DNA of 64,000 bases, taken from Pseudarthrobacter sp. BIM B-2242. GTDB lineage: Bacteria > Actinomycetota > Actinomycetes > Actinomycetales > Micrococcaceae. The notes under the pieces were generated by a model that was not told the DNA's origin, searched no databases, and saw only the letters and a list, made by a program, of their open reading frames with translations. The number at the start of each line of letters is the position of its first letter. The stretch's first letter is position 1. The translations under genes and the position numbers were made by a program. Positions 8,788-16,295 of the stretch are shown here, in pieces. Where the stretch lies: assembly GCF_014764445.1 (NCBI RefSeq), contig NZ_CP061721.1, positions 3,410,001 through 3,474,000 on the forward strand, in the 5' to 3' direction.

Positions 8788-9945
8788 ATGAGCCAGACAA
8801 CCACCGTCGTCACGCCGCCGTCCCTGCTGAATGCAGCCGCAGACCCCGCGGACCAGTTCCGCCGCACGGCACCCGCCTCGGCGAAGGACCGTGCCATCAA
8901 GCGGCGCAGGGTCCTGGACATCCTGGATGCCAAGGGGCAGGACTCGCTGCTGCTGACAACACACACGGCACTGACCTGGTATCTCGACGGCAGCCGCGTG
9001 CACATCAGCCTGGCCGGCGATCCCATCGCCGCGCTGCTCGTGGACCGGGAGGGCGACCACCTCGTGACGTTCAACAACGAGGCCGGCAGGGTCGCGGCCG
9101 AGGAGCTTCCTGCCGGAGTCTCACTCCACGCGGTGCCCTGGTACGGGAATCTGCACGAGGCTGCTGCCGCCGTCGGGCGTTCTTCGGGCGCTGCGGCAGT
9201 GCCACTCGCTGAGGCCGCGGTGGCAACCGAGCTGAGGGCCGCCCGTCAGCAGCTGCTGCCGGGCGAGAGCGCACGCTACGCAAACCTGAGCGCGGAACTC
9301 GCGGGCATCATGACCGATGTCCTGTCCGACGCACGGCCGGACACCACGGAATTCGAGCTGGTGTCCGCGCTGGCCGCCCGAGTGGTGGCGGCGGGTGCTG
9401 AGCCGCTGGTGCTGCTGTGCAACGGCAGCTCCCGCAGCGAGTTCCGCCACCCGCTGGCTACACACTCGCCTTTGGGCCGCCGTGCCATGGCCGTGATGTG
9501 CGCCCGCCGGGACGGCCTGGTTGCCAACATCACCCGCTGGGTAAGGTTCGACGCCGGCACTCCTGACGAGCTCGACGCCGAGGCCCGCATCGCTGCGGTG
9601 GAGGCGGACATCTTTGATGCGACCGTTCCCGGCGCCCGGCTGGATGCGATTTTCGGCGAGATTCAGGCAGCCTACGTCCGGCACGGTTTCGGCGCAGATC
9701 AGTGGGAGCAGCACCACCAGGGCGGCCCCGCAGGATATGCGGGGCGGGACCCGCGCGTCACCGCCGCGGTCACCGACACCGTGGTCATGGGCCAGCCGTT
9801 TACGTGGAACCCCTCGGGACCGGGAGTGAAGATCGAGGACACCGTGCAGCTCATGGAGTCGGGCCTCAAAGTCCTGACCGTGGATGACCGCTGGCCGACT
9901 ACGACGGTCAACGGCCTGCAGCGGCCGGTCACTCTCCAGCTGTAG
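8788..9945 (+). CDS. M24-family (creatinase/aminopeptidase P fold) protein with degenerate metal site
   Basis: A 385-residue protein with an N-terminal creatinase-like domain and a C-terminal pita-bread domain of peptidase family M24. Active M24 peptidases use Asp-Asp-His-Glu-Glu to bind two metals. Here the first Asp position is in AVMCARRDG, the second Asp of the usual SDxTR is Asn (ANITR, about residue 250), the His is kept (EQHHQGG, 309-310), the first Glu of the usual EPG is Asn (TWNPSG, 341), and the last Glu is kept (KIED, 350). A classical dimetal peptidase is therefore unlikely. A creatinase-like metal-free hydrolase is possible. It lies in one operon with the DUF6807 fusion and has a ribosome site AGGGGA. 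It may act on a substrate-derived amide or C-N bond, which is inference. Confidence 0.8.
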   Translation: MSQTTTVVTPPSLLNAAADPADQFRRTAPASAKDRAIKRRRVLDILDAKGQDSLLLTTHTALTWYLDGSRVHISLAGDPIAALLVDREGDHLVTFNNEAGRVAAEELPAGVSLHAVPWYGNLHEAAAAVGRSSGAAAVPLAEAAVATELRAARQQLLPGESARYANLSAELAGIMTDVLSDARPDTTEFELVSALAARVVAAGAEPLVLLCNGSSRSEFRHPLATHSPLGRRAMAVMCARRDGLVANITRWVRFDAGTPDELDAEARIAAVEADIFDATVPGARLDAIFGEIQAAYVRHGFGADQWEQHHQGGPAGYAGRDPRVTAAVTDTVVMGQPFTWNPSGPGVKIEDTVQLMESGLKVLTVDDRWPTTTVNGLQRPVTLQL

Positions 9946-9983
9946 CCCCCTGCTACCACCCGCCCCCGCCCGCCCCTGGAACG

Positions 9984-10014
9984 CTCTCTCACTTAACGTG
10001 GGTTTTCCGGCGAC
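9984..10014 (+). repeat. copy 1 of a 32-bp repeat, left of the IS
   Basis: The unit begins CTCTCTCACTT and continues through GTGGGTTTTCCGGCGA. Removing the IS and one copy of its GAC duplication places this copy exactly 32 bp before the next one at 11322, so the array was once continuous. It lies just past the end of the M24-like gene. Confidence 0.8.
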
Positions 10015-10062
10015 TGCGGCCGTATGGTTTTCTGAGACAGCTTGATGGGAGCTTTGCTTCAG

Positions 10063-10362
10063 ATGACCACGCCCAGAAGAAAATACGATGCCGCTTTCCG
10101 TGAGGAAGCAGTGCGGCTGGTTTTGTCCACAAACCGTTCGGTGAAGCAGGTCGCTGAGGAAATCGGGGTGAAGGAGAGCACGCTGGGGAACTGGCTTCAC
10201 CGGCATCGGGAACGCCAACCAAACGCCACTGTTCCTCCTGAGGACCGGGGCCCGGTGGCGTGGGATGAGCATCAGAAGGCCTTGGCCGAAAATGAGCGTT
10301 TGAGGGCCGAGGTCGAGTTCCTGGGAAAAGTCAGCGCCTTCTTTGCCGCGAAGCAAAAGTAG
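10063..10362 (+). CDS. IS3-family transposase OrfA
   Basis: A 99-residue protein with the helix-turn-helix of IS3/IS150 OrfA proteins (RKYDAAFREEAVRLVLST, then VKQVAEEIGVKESTLGNWL) that binds the element ends. A C-terminal leucine-zipper-like coil follows (ALAENERLRAEVEFLGKVSAFFA) for multimerisation. The ATG at 10063 is preferred over one 21 nt upstream because the family's N-terminus begins there. The reading frame ends at a run AAAAG-TAG. A -1 slip on that run would enter the orfB frame, the known way IS3 elements make the OrfAB transposase. Confidence 0.9.
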   Translation: MTTPRRKYDAAFREEAVRLVLSTNRSVKQVAEEIGVKESTLGNWLHRHRERQPNATVPPEDRGPVAWDEHQKALAENERLRAEVEFLGKVSAFFAAKQK

Positions 10363-10406
10363 AGGACTTCTACGAGTTCATCGAAGCGGAGAAGGCCAAC
10401 CATTCC

Positions 10407-11275
10407 GTGGTGTGGCTGTGCCGGGCGTTGAAGGTTTCCCGAGCCTCTTTCTACCGGTGGCGGAACCCCGCTGGGCCTTCACCGCGCGCCGTGCGGCATG
10501 AGGACCTGACCAGTGCGGTAGCCGGCCTATATGAGAAGGAAGGGGGCCGTGCCGGGCGGGACCAACTGACGCTCTTGCTGAACGCGGCCGGGACCAAGGT
10601 CTCGGCCCCGACCGTCGGGGCCATCATGCGCCAGAACGGCCTGCGGGCCATCCGCACCCAGGCCTGGAAACGGACCACGGTCCAGGACCCCCAGGCCAAG
10701 ACCGCCCACATCGAGAACCACATGCTCGATGACCAGGGCAAACGCGATTCACCTCCGCCGTGCCAGGGACCCGGCTGGTCGGCGACATCACCTACCTGCG
10801 CACCGGTGAGGGCTGGCTGTATCTGGCCACCGTCATCGACCTGTTTTCCGGAATGGTCATCGGCTGGGCCATGGCCGAACACATGCGCGCCAGCCTGTGT
10901 ACCGCGGCCCTGAAGATGGCCCGGAACCACGGCCGCTTCGCCGAGGATTCTGTGGTCTTCCACTCCGACCGCGGCACCCAGTACACCTCCGAGGAATTCC
11001 AGACATGGTGCGGCGCCCACGGGCTCACCCAGTCGATGGGCAAAGTCGGGGTGTGCTGGGACAACGCAGTCGCGGAGAACTTCTTCTCCCACCTTAAAAC
11101 CGAGTTCTACCACCACCACCGCTTCGGCTCCCGGCTCGCTGCCCGGACCGCCGTGATGGACTACATCGAGGGCTGGTACAACCGCCGCCGGCCCAACCGC
11201 AGAGCCGGCGGCATCCCACCAGCCACCGCCCACACAAACCACCAAACCAGCGCCCAGACAACCCTGGCCGCCTAA
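10407..11275 (+). pseudogene. IS3-family transposase OrfB, frameshifted
   Basis: The frame entered by slippage from orfA runs from about 10362 with an HTH_21-type region (VSRASFYRWRNP). It then loses register near 10749: the first half continues as an out-of-frame tail to 10913, and the rve integrase core resumes one frame over (from about 10752) to 11275. Restoring one T in GCGATTCACC (making GATTTCACC) rejoins the frame. The catalytic DDE residues are all visible in the second half: Asp in GDITYL, Asp in HSDRGTQY, Glu in NAVAENFFSHLK. The cause is a real 1-nt deletion or a base-calling error. As written, no complete OrfB is made. Confidence 0.85.
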
Positions 11276-11321
11276 CCAACAACAACGACGACCTGTCTCA
11301 AGAACTTGACGACCGCAGACG

Positions 11322-11396
11322 CTCTCTCACTTGATGTGGGTTTTCCGGCGATCCTCTCTCACTTAATGTGGGTTTTCCGGCGATCCTCTCTCACTT
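11322..11396 (+). repeat. tandem 32-bp repeats, copies 2-4 (last partial)
   Basis: Copies begin at 11322, 11354 and 11386, exactly 32 bp apart. Copies 2 and 3 differ at one position (TTGATG versus TTAATG). Copy 4 stops after CTCTCTCACTT. With the copy at 9984 this gives about 3.3 direct units, interrupted by the IS. Arrays of this kind resemble transposase-binding repeats at the ends of some IS families such as IS21, but no matching transposase gene is present. Confidence 0.85.
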
Positions 11397-11463
11397 CCTG
11401 GACCTCGGAACGCGTGGCCTGTCTTCATCAAGAAGCGAACACGAACAAAACCCGAACGCAAAT

Positions 11464-11496
11464 AACGCTCCCGCAGTCTGTGACTGCGGGAGCGTT
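11464..11496 (+). terminator. strong hairpin with short T tail
   Basis: A perfect 13-bp stem (AACGCTCCCGCAG with its complement) and a 7-nt loop, followed by TTTGG on the plus strand. It lies between the direct repeats (up to 11396) and the inverted copies (from 11509), so it may be the transcription terminator of a lost mobile element. It could also serve the plus-strand operon ending at 9945. Confidence 0.7.
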
Positions 11497-11508
11497 TGGC
11501 TCAAAGCA

Positions 11509-11555
11509 ACATTAAGTGAGAGATCGTTTGGATTTAATGCACATTAAGTGAGAGA
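11509..11555 (-). repeat. two inverted half-copies of the 32-bp repeat
   Basis: ACATTAAGTGAGAGA occurs at 11509-11523 and 11541-11555, again 32 bp apart and in inverse orientation to the copies at 9984-11396. Only this half of the unit is conserved; the other half has diverged. The second copy contains the stop codon of the enolase-superfamily gene. Direct copies on one side and inverted copies on the other look like the two ends of one deleted element. Confidence 0.8.
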
Positions 11556-12662
11556 GGGTTGCGGGGAGTCGCGGAAGCGGAAACCCAGCCCCGGCTGGTC
11601 CGCCAGCGCCACCCGGCTGTTGCTGAAGCGGACCGGTGACGGTCCCGCCAGGATGCCCAGCTGCTCGAAGGACGCATCCTCCACGTCTTCCACCAGGGTG
11701 GCTTCGGCCAGTGTGAGGGCGAGCTGCCCGGACAGTTCGGGCAGCAGGTGCGGCATGACCCGGATGCTGTTGGTCCGGGCCAGCTCCACGATCCGCCGGA
11801 ACGGTGTGATGCCGCCCACCCGGATGATGTTGGGCTGGATGATGTCCACCGCCTCCGCCTCGATGAAATCGCGGAAGCGGTAGATGGTGTGCAGGTTTTC
11901 GCCGAGTGCAATAGGTACAGGTGAGTGCTTCCGCAGCCTGCGGTAGGCCCAGAGGTCGTCCGCACGGAGGGGTTCTTCGAGCCATTCCAGCCCGTACTCC
12001 GCCAGCACGTCCAATGCTTTGAAGGTGGCGGGCAGGTCCCAGCGCTGGTTGGCGTCGATCATCAGCTTCCGGTCCGGGCCGAGCACGGAACGGACGGCCG
12101 CAACGCGCTCGGCATCCTCGCGGATGTCCGGCTTGCCCACTTTGATCTTGACGGCACGGTGCCCGGCGGCCACCCAGCGTTCGGTCTGTGCCACCAGTTC
12201 CTCAAGCGTGTAGTGCAGGTTCACGCCGGAGCCGTACACCTCGGCGGACTCCTGCCGCTGGCCCAGCAGACCCGTGACCGAGGTGGCGGCCCTACGGGCC
12301 TGGAGGTCCCAGAGGGCGAGGTCGATGCCGGCCATCGCGATGGTGGTCAGTCCCCCGCCGCCTGCCTCATGCAGCCGCTTCCACAGCGCGTCCCACACCG
12401 TCTCCGGATGTGCGGGAAGCCCCGTCACAAAAGGTGCGATGTCGTAGTCGAGGAGGGCCTTGACGGCCTGCGGCCCAATGGTGGGCGTCCACGAAAAACC
12501 GTGCCCTGCGCCGCCGTCGTCCGTCTGGATTTCCGTAACGATCACATGGTTTTCCGGCGCGTCAGTTCCCCAGCTGCGGCGCAGGGGGACGGTCAGGAGC
12601 CGGGTGGACAGCCCCGTAATCACCGGGGCAGTCCGGACGGAAGCCATTGCGGGCGCACTCAT
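11544..12662 (-). CDS. enolase-superfamily sugar-acid dehydratase or cycloisomerase, 3' end altered
   Basis: A 372-residue mandelate racemase/muconate lactonizing enzyme-type protein. All catalytic residues are visible: KxK base (Lys172, Lys174), metal ligands Asp203 (MIDAN), Glu229 (LEEP) and Glu255 (GEN), and His305 (MPHLLPE). Such enzymes abstract the alpha proton of aldonates, aldarates or their lactones. The ATG overlaps the stop of the KdgD-type gene (ATGA), so it is the last gene of the operon SDR-KdgD-enolase. The last residues (QPSLT) and stop are encoded by an inverted copy of the 32-bp repeat, so the native C-terminus has been replaced. The fold core is intact. Galactarolactone cycloisomerase or glucarate dehydratase activity is possible but not provable here. 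Confidence 0.85.
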   Translation of the reverse strand: MSAPAMASVRTAPVITGLSTRLLTVPLRRSWGTDAPENHVIVTEIQTDDGGAGHGFSWTPTIGPQAVKALLDYDIAPFVTGLPAHPETVWDALWKRLHEAGGGGLTTIAMAGIDLALWDLQARRAATSVTGLLGQRQESAEVYGSGVNLHYTLEELVAQTERWVAAGHRAVKIKVGKPDIREDAERVAAVRSVLGPDRKLMIDANQRWDLPATFKALDVLAEYGLEWLEEPLRADDLWAYRRLRKHSPVPIALGENLHTIYRFRDFIEAEAVDIIQPNIIRVGGITPFRRIVELARTNSIRVMPHLLPELSGQLALTLAEATLVEDVEDASFEQLGILAGPSPVRFSNSRVALADQPGLGFRFRDSPQPSLT

Positions 12663-13567
12663 CAGCGGCCAGCCAGCTCGTAGCCCCTGGCCAGGATGGA
12701 CTTCAGCTGGACCAGCTGGTCTTCAGTGGGGTCAACCAGCGGCGGACGGACGGGGCCCACAGGCAGCCCGCCCAGGCGAAGCCCGGCCTTGATCAGGGAG
12801 ACGCCGAAGCCTGGCGTCTGGTCGCGGAGCCGCACCAGCGGAGCGTAGAACTCCTCCAGCAGCGCGTTGCGGCGGTCCTCGTCACCGGCCACGTAGGCGT
12901 CGTAGTACGCCTTGGCGATCTCCGGGGCCATGGCGAACGCAGCTGACGAATAGAGCGGGATGCCCAGGCCGCGGTAGGCACCCTGCGTCAGTTCGGCGGT
13001 CAGCAGGCCGTTGAAGAACGCGAAGTCCTCGCGTCCCGTGGCGCGCACGGCGGACACAATTTCCTGGGCGAGGCCCACGTCGCCGAGCCCGTCCTTGAAG
13101 CCCGCCACTTTCGGGTTGGCCGCCAGCCTGGCGACGGAGGCGGCCGTGAACTTGGCGTTTCCGCGGTGGTACACGATCACCGGGAGGCTGCTGGCGTCCG
13201 CCACTGCTTCGATGTAGGCCACCAGGCCATCGGTGGGGCCGGTGACCAGGTACGGCGGCAGGACCAGGAGTGCGTCGGCGCCGGCCTCCTCCGCCACCCG
13301 GGCGGCAGCAAGCGCGTGGCCCAGCGGCCCGCCGGCCCCGGCAACCACTGGCACCTTCCCGGCCACAACCTCGACGGCGGCCGTTACCACGGTGCGCACC
13401 TCATCGATGCTGAGGGCGTGGAATTCTCCGGTGCCGCAGGCGGGGAACACACCGCCCGGGCCGTACGGCAGCCGGGAGCTGATGTGCTCCTTGAGAAGGT
13501 CAACATCCACGGCGCCTTCGGGCGTGAACGGGGTGACAGGGAAGAACAGGACGCCGTCGAATTTCAT
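12662..13567 (-). CDS. 5-dehydro-4-deoxyglucarate dehydratase-like (DapA superfamily)
   Basis: A 301-residue TIM-barrel aldolase/dehydratase. The family Schiff-base lysine is Lys158 (GFKDGLGD) and the assisting tyrosine is Tyr133 (VIVYHRGN). Motifs GGVFPACGTGEFHALS, LPPYLV, NGLLTAE and PLVDP match KdgD (5-keto-4-deoxy-D-glucarate dehydratase, decarboxylating, giving 2,5-dioxopentanoate) better than DapA itself. It overlaps both neighbours by ATGA, so the three genes are translationally coupled. The preceding SDR and following enolase could supply its substrate from an aldose or uronate. A 2,5-dioxopentanoate dehydrogenase, which would finish the route to 2-oxoglutarate, is not in the window. 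Confidence 0.85.
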   Translation of the reverse strand: MKFDGVLFFPVTPFTPEGAVDVDLLKEHISSRLPYGPGGVFPACGTGEFHALSIDEVRTVVTAAVEVVAGKVPVVAGAGGPLGHALAAARVAEEAGADALLVLPPYLVTGPTDGLVAYIEAVADASSLPVIVYHRGNAKFTAASVARLAANPKVAGFKDGLGDVGLAQEIVSAVRATGREDFAFFNGLLTAELTQGAYRGLGIPLYSSAAFAMAPEIAKAYYDAYVAGDEDRRNALLEEFYAPLVRLRDQTPGFGVSLIKAGLRLGGLPVGPVRPPLVDPTEDQLVQLKSILARGYELAGR

Positions 13568-14532
13568 GGTGTCTCCTTGGACCCGGCTCCGGCTGTGACC
13601 AGTGAAGCGGACGTCTCGTCATTGAGGTGGGTGTTTGTTTTGAGTTCGGTCCGCCAGCTGCGTTTGGGCTCCCAGCCCAGCAGCTCAAAGGCCTTGGTGA
13701 TGGCGAAAGCGGGGCTGGTGCCGGTCAGTCCGGCGGCGAGCGCTTCGCTTCCCGGCAGGAAGCGGGGCATCAGCTCCGCCAGCGGTGCGGTGGCCAGGGC
13801 GTCAGCGGCCCCAACGAAGAAGGTTTCGCCGTTGGGGATGGAATCCATCTTCTGCAGGAGGATGTCCAGGAAATCTGCGACGTCACGGGCGTCCACATAG
13901 TTGAACAGCGCGGGCGCGGACAGGGCCGGGTCGGCAAGGCGTTCGGCAAGGGTATGGCCCTGCTGGGTGGGGGCGCCGTCCCATTCCTCGGGCGAGATGA
14001 CGTAGCAGGGGCGGAAAGCGGCGTACCGGATCTTCGTACCCTGTGCTGCGGCGAACATCTGCACGGTCTGCTCGGCGATGAGCTTGGACAGGGCGTAGGC
14101 GTTCCACGGTTTGGGCGCGGTGCGCTCATCCAGCGGGAAGCTGTCCGGCAACCAGCCGGCCGGCGATCCATAGCCCAGCACTGTGGGGCTGCTGGCCGTG
14201 ACGATCTTGCCGATCCCCAGTTCCGTGGCCGCACTGATCACGGCATAGGCGAGACGCGTGTTCTTGGCGAAAATGACGTCCTCGGGCGCGCTGAACGGCA
14301 CGGCGATTGCGGCAAGGTGGATGACGGCGTCGGGCGCGGTCTTCCGGAGGAGGCGCAGCGCCTCCCCTGGCGCCAGCAGGTCGCCGGTCTCCTGTATGAC
14401 GCCGGCGGGCAGCTGGTCGGCCGGGATCGAGTCGCGGTCCACCGAGATGACCTGATGGCCCGCTTCGGCGAGGCCGGCCACTACGCTGCGGCCGAGACGG
14501 CCGGAGCCGCCGGTGACAAAGATTTTGCTCAT
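13564..14532 (-). CDS. NAD(P)-dependent extended-SDR epimerase/dehydrogenase
   Basis: A 322-residue extended short-chain dehydrogenase. The N-terminal nucleotide loop GGSGRLGR lies near residues 8-15, and the active site is Ser114/115 (TASSPT) with Tyr146-x3-Lys150 (NAYALSK). Such proteins act on nucleotide sugars or free sugars and uronates. Coupled to a KdgD-type gene, it may oxidise a sugar or uronate to a lactone, as uronate dehydrogenase does in the oxidative route, but it is about 55 residues longer than typical Udh. The last 20 residues are Thr/Ala/Ser-rich. The start ATG is followed after 66 bp upstream by the oxidoreductase gene at 14599, so all four genes may be one transcript from 16128. 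Confidence 0.82.
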   Translation of the reverse strand: MSKIFVTGGSGRLGRSVVAGLAEAGHQVISVDRDSIPADQLPAGVIQETGDLLAPGEALRLLRKTAPDAVIHLAAIAVPFSAPEDVIFAKNTRLAYAVISAATELGIGKIVTASSPTVLGYGSPAGWLPDSFPLDERTAPKPWNAYALSKLIAEQTVQMFAAAQGTKIRYAAFRPCYVISPEEWDGAPTQQGHTLAERLADPALSAPALFNYVDARDVADFLDILLQKMDSIPNGETFFVGAADALATAPLAELMPRFLPGSEALAAGLTGTSPAFAITKAFELLGWEPKRSWRTELKTNTHLNDETSASLVTAGAGSKETP

Positions 14533-14598
14533 GGTGGTTCCTTAGTAGGTCAGGATTGCGCGGGTCAGGCCGCGGCGGTCAGCGAGTCAGAGCGGGGG

Positions 14599-16128
14599 CT
14601 AGGCGCCGCGGCGGAGGTCGGCGCCGAGGTCCAGGTCCTCGATGCGGACCGGGAGGGATGATTCCAGGGAGCGGTTGCCGGCAATGCCCACGGAGACAGA
14701 ACGGAGTCCGTCGAGGTAGCCGGACGGGCGGCCCAGCGGGTCCTCGCCGGGACCGTTGAACAGGTCCGAGAGGAGCAGCGCGTCGCCGCCGCCGTGGCCG
14801 CCCTCGCCGTTGACGATGGGCACCTCATAGGCTGCTTCCCAGTGGCGCTGGACCACCAGGCGTTCGCCGATGCGGCGGACGGCGTCCTCCTCCTCGATGG
14901 GTGTGGCGCTCGGGTCCACCACCAGCTTCTTATCGGTGCTGCTGACCACCGCGGCGCGTTCCACCACCTCCAGTTCAGCCCGGCCTTCGGTTCCGTTGAC
15001 GGCCACGCGGTAGCCTTCCCACGGGCTGTGGGCATTCAGGGAGTAGCTCAGCCGCGGTCCGCCCTGGTATTCGACCACGAGGGCAAGGTTGTCCTCGATG
15101 GTGATGCCGCCGGTGAAGACGTCCTGGTCGCGGCGGTACCCGTCATAGTGTTCGTTGTCCAGGAAAAGTGCCTTGAGCCGCTCATCGTCACGGAGGTCCA
15201 GCACGAAGGGGTCCTTTTCGGCTGAGCTGTCCCGCGCACCCGGGCTTCCGGCGTCGGGCGTTCCGCGTTCCGGACGGGGACCAAGTCCGCGCTCGGCGGC
15301 ATTCCTGTCGCCATAGAACTGCAGCCCGCCGGAGGCGAAGACCCGCTCGGGAACATCGTCAATCCACCAGTTGACCAGGTCGAAGTGGTGCGATGCCTTG
15401 TGGATCAGCAGGCCGCCGGAGTTCTTCTTTTCACGGTGCCAGCGGCGGAAGTAGTCTGCGCCGTGGACGGTGTCCAGGACCCAGCTGAAGTCGATGGATG
15501 TAACCTTGCCGATCACGCCGCTCTGGATAATCTCTTTGAGTGCGCTGTTGCGCGGCGAATACCTGTAGTTGAAGGTGACCACCACGTTGCGGCCGGTCTC
15601 TGCCACCGCTTTGGTGATGCGGCGGCAGCCGTCAGCGTCGATGGTCAACGGCTTTTCGACCACGACGTCGGCACCCGCCTCGAGTGCCTCCACGATGTAG
15701 TCCGCGTGGGTGTAGTCCGGCGTGGTCACCACGACGCGGTCGACGTTGTTCGCCTGGATGAACGCTGTGAGGTCCGCGGGATCGAAGGTAGCCACGGGAG
15801 CGGGCGCCCCCAGTTCCTGGATGAGTTTCTGGTAGTACTCCACGCGGCCGGGGTTGAGGTCGGAGAACGCAACGAGCTCCGCGGTGTCGGCGTGCTTCCC
15901 GTAAACGGCGCGGATGTACATCTCGGAGCGGCCGCCGGTGCCGATCAGCGCGAGGCGGGCTTTGGTGCGCGCGCCGGCTTCCAGGGCTGTTTCGGTCTGT
16001 GCGCTGCGGGCCGCGGTTCCGGCTGCGCTGCCGGTTCCTGCGCTGCCTGTTCCTGCGCTGGCTGCTGCGCCGGGCAACGGGACGGGACTGGAATCGGCGG
16101 CGGTGCTCGGTTCGGCGGTGTTGACCAT
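14599..16128 (-). CDS. Gfo/Idh/MocA oxidoreductase with low-complexity N-terminal extension
   Basis: A 509-residue NAD(P)-dependent sugar oxidoreductase. About 55 residues of Ala/Ser/Gly/Pro-rich sequence (tandem GTGSAGTGSA) precede the Rossmann loop ALIGTGGRSEMY, so either the tail is unstructured or the true start is later. The EKP motif (VVVEKPLT) and the substrate-site helix GGLLIHKASHHFD are both present. Residues about 275-305 are a second charged insert absent from shorter family members. It is the first gene of the minus-strand operon with SDR, KdgD-type and enolase-type genes. Its promoter region holds two full cre-like operators. The substrate is probably the transported sugar or its oxidised form. 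Confidence 0.87.
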   Translation of the reverse strand: MVNTAEPSTAADSSPVPLPGAAASAGTGSAGTGSAAGTAARSAQTETALEAGARTKARLALIGTGGRSEMYIRAVYGKHADTAELVAFSDLNPGRVEYYQKLIQELGAPAPVATFDPADLTAFIQANNVDRVVVTTPDYTHADYIVEALEAGADVVVEKPLTIDADGCRRITKAVAETGRNVVVTFNYRYSPRNSALKEIIQSGVIGKVTSIDFSWVLDTVHGADYFRRWHREKKNSGGLLIHKASHHFDLVNWWIDDVPERVFASGGLQFYGDRNAAERGLGPRPERGTPDAGSPGARDSSAEKDPFVLDLRDDERLKALFLDNEHYDGYRRDQDVFTGGITIEDNLALVVEYQGGPRLSYSLNAHSPWEGYRVAVNGTEGRAELEVVERAAVVSSTDKKLVVDPSATPIEEEDAVRRIGERLVVQRHWEAAYEVPIVNGEGGHGGGDALLLSDLFNGPGEDPLGRPSGYLDGLRSVSVGIAGNRSLESSLPVRIEDLDLGADLRRGA

Positions 16129-16219
16129 GGGGGTCCCTTTCGAAAGCTCAATACGCGGCCGGGCATGGCCGTTCGTGGCTCTGGGGACTGCGTGTTCTGC
16201 AGTCGCTGTAGAGTTCGGT

Positions 16220-16235
16220 GAGAAAGCGTTTTCTC
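16220..16235. promoter_or_regulatory. LacI-family operator, proximal
   Basis: GAGAAAGCGTTTTCTC is a near-perfect 16-bp dyad (one mismatch) between the divergent oxidoreductase and LacI genes. On the minus strand it follows a possible promoter (TTGACG, 17-18 bp, ATAGAA or TAGAAA between 16282 and 16252). The 362-bp gap (16129-16490) contains this site, a second at 16296 and a weaker dyad near 16365-16380, and no further gene. Confidence 0.78.
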
Positions 16236-16295
16236 GGTTCGCTACATGATTTCTATCAATAGACGCGCAGTCCCGTCAACCCTTATTCTTTCTAG

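Larger units (their letters stand above)
10015..11317 (+). mobile_element. IS3-family insertion sequence (1303 bp)
   Basis: The element carries orfA and orfB of IS3 type. Its ends form an imperfect inverted repeat of about 25 bp: left TGCGGCCGT...TGAGACAG (10015-10040), right complement TGCGGTCGT...TGAGACAG (11293-11317). It begins TG and ends CA, and is flanked by a 3-bp direct duplication GAC (10012-10014 and 11318-11320), the size usual for IS3 elements. The insertion split a 32-bp tandem repeat array and lies between convergent genes, so it interrupts no coding gene itself. orfB carries a frameshift, so this copy is probably immobile unless a full transposase is supplied in trans. Confidence 0.88.

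Noticed and set aside
10033..11300. IS boundaries at the 8-bp TGAGACAG match
   Set aside because: Extending outward gives longer imperfect inverted repeats ending TG/CA with a 3-bp GAC duplication, so 10015-11317 is the better boundary.
9984..11396. Possible CRISPR array from the 32-bp repeats
   Set aside because: Units are contiguous with no unique spacers between them and no cas genes are present.
12662..13567. Dihydrodipicolinate synthase (DapA)
   Set aside because: The Schiff-base lysine context, GTGEFHALS and PLVDP motifs and the operon partners fit the KdgD branch rather than lysine biosynthesis.
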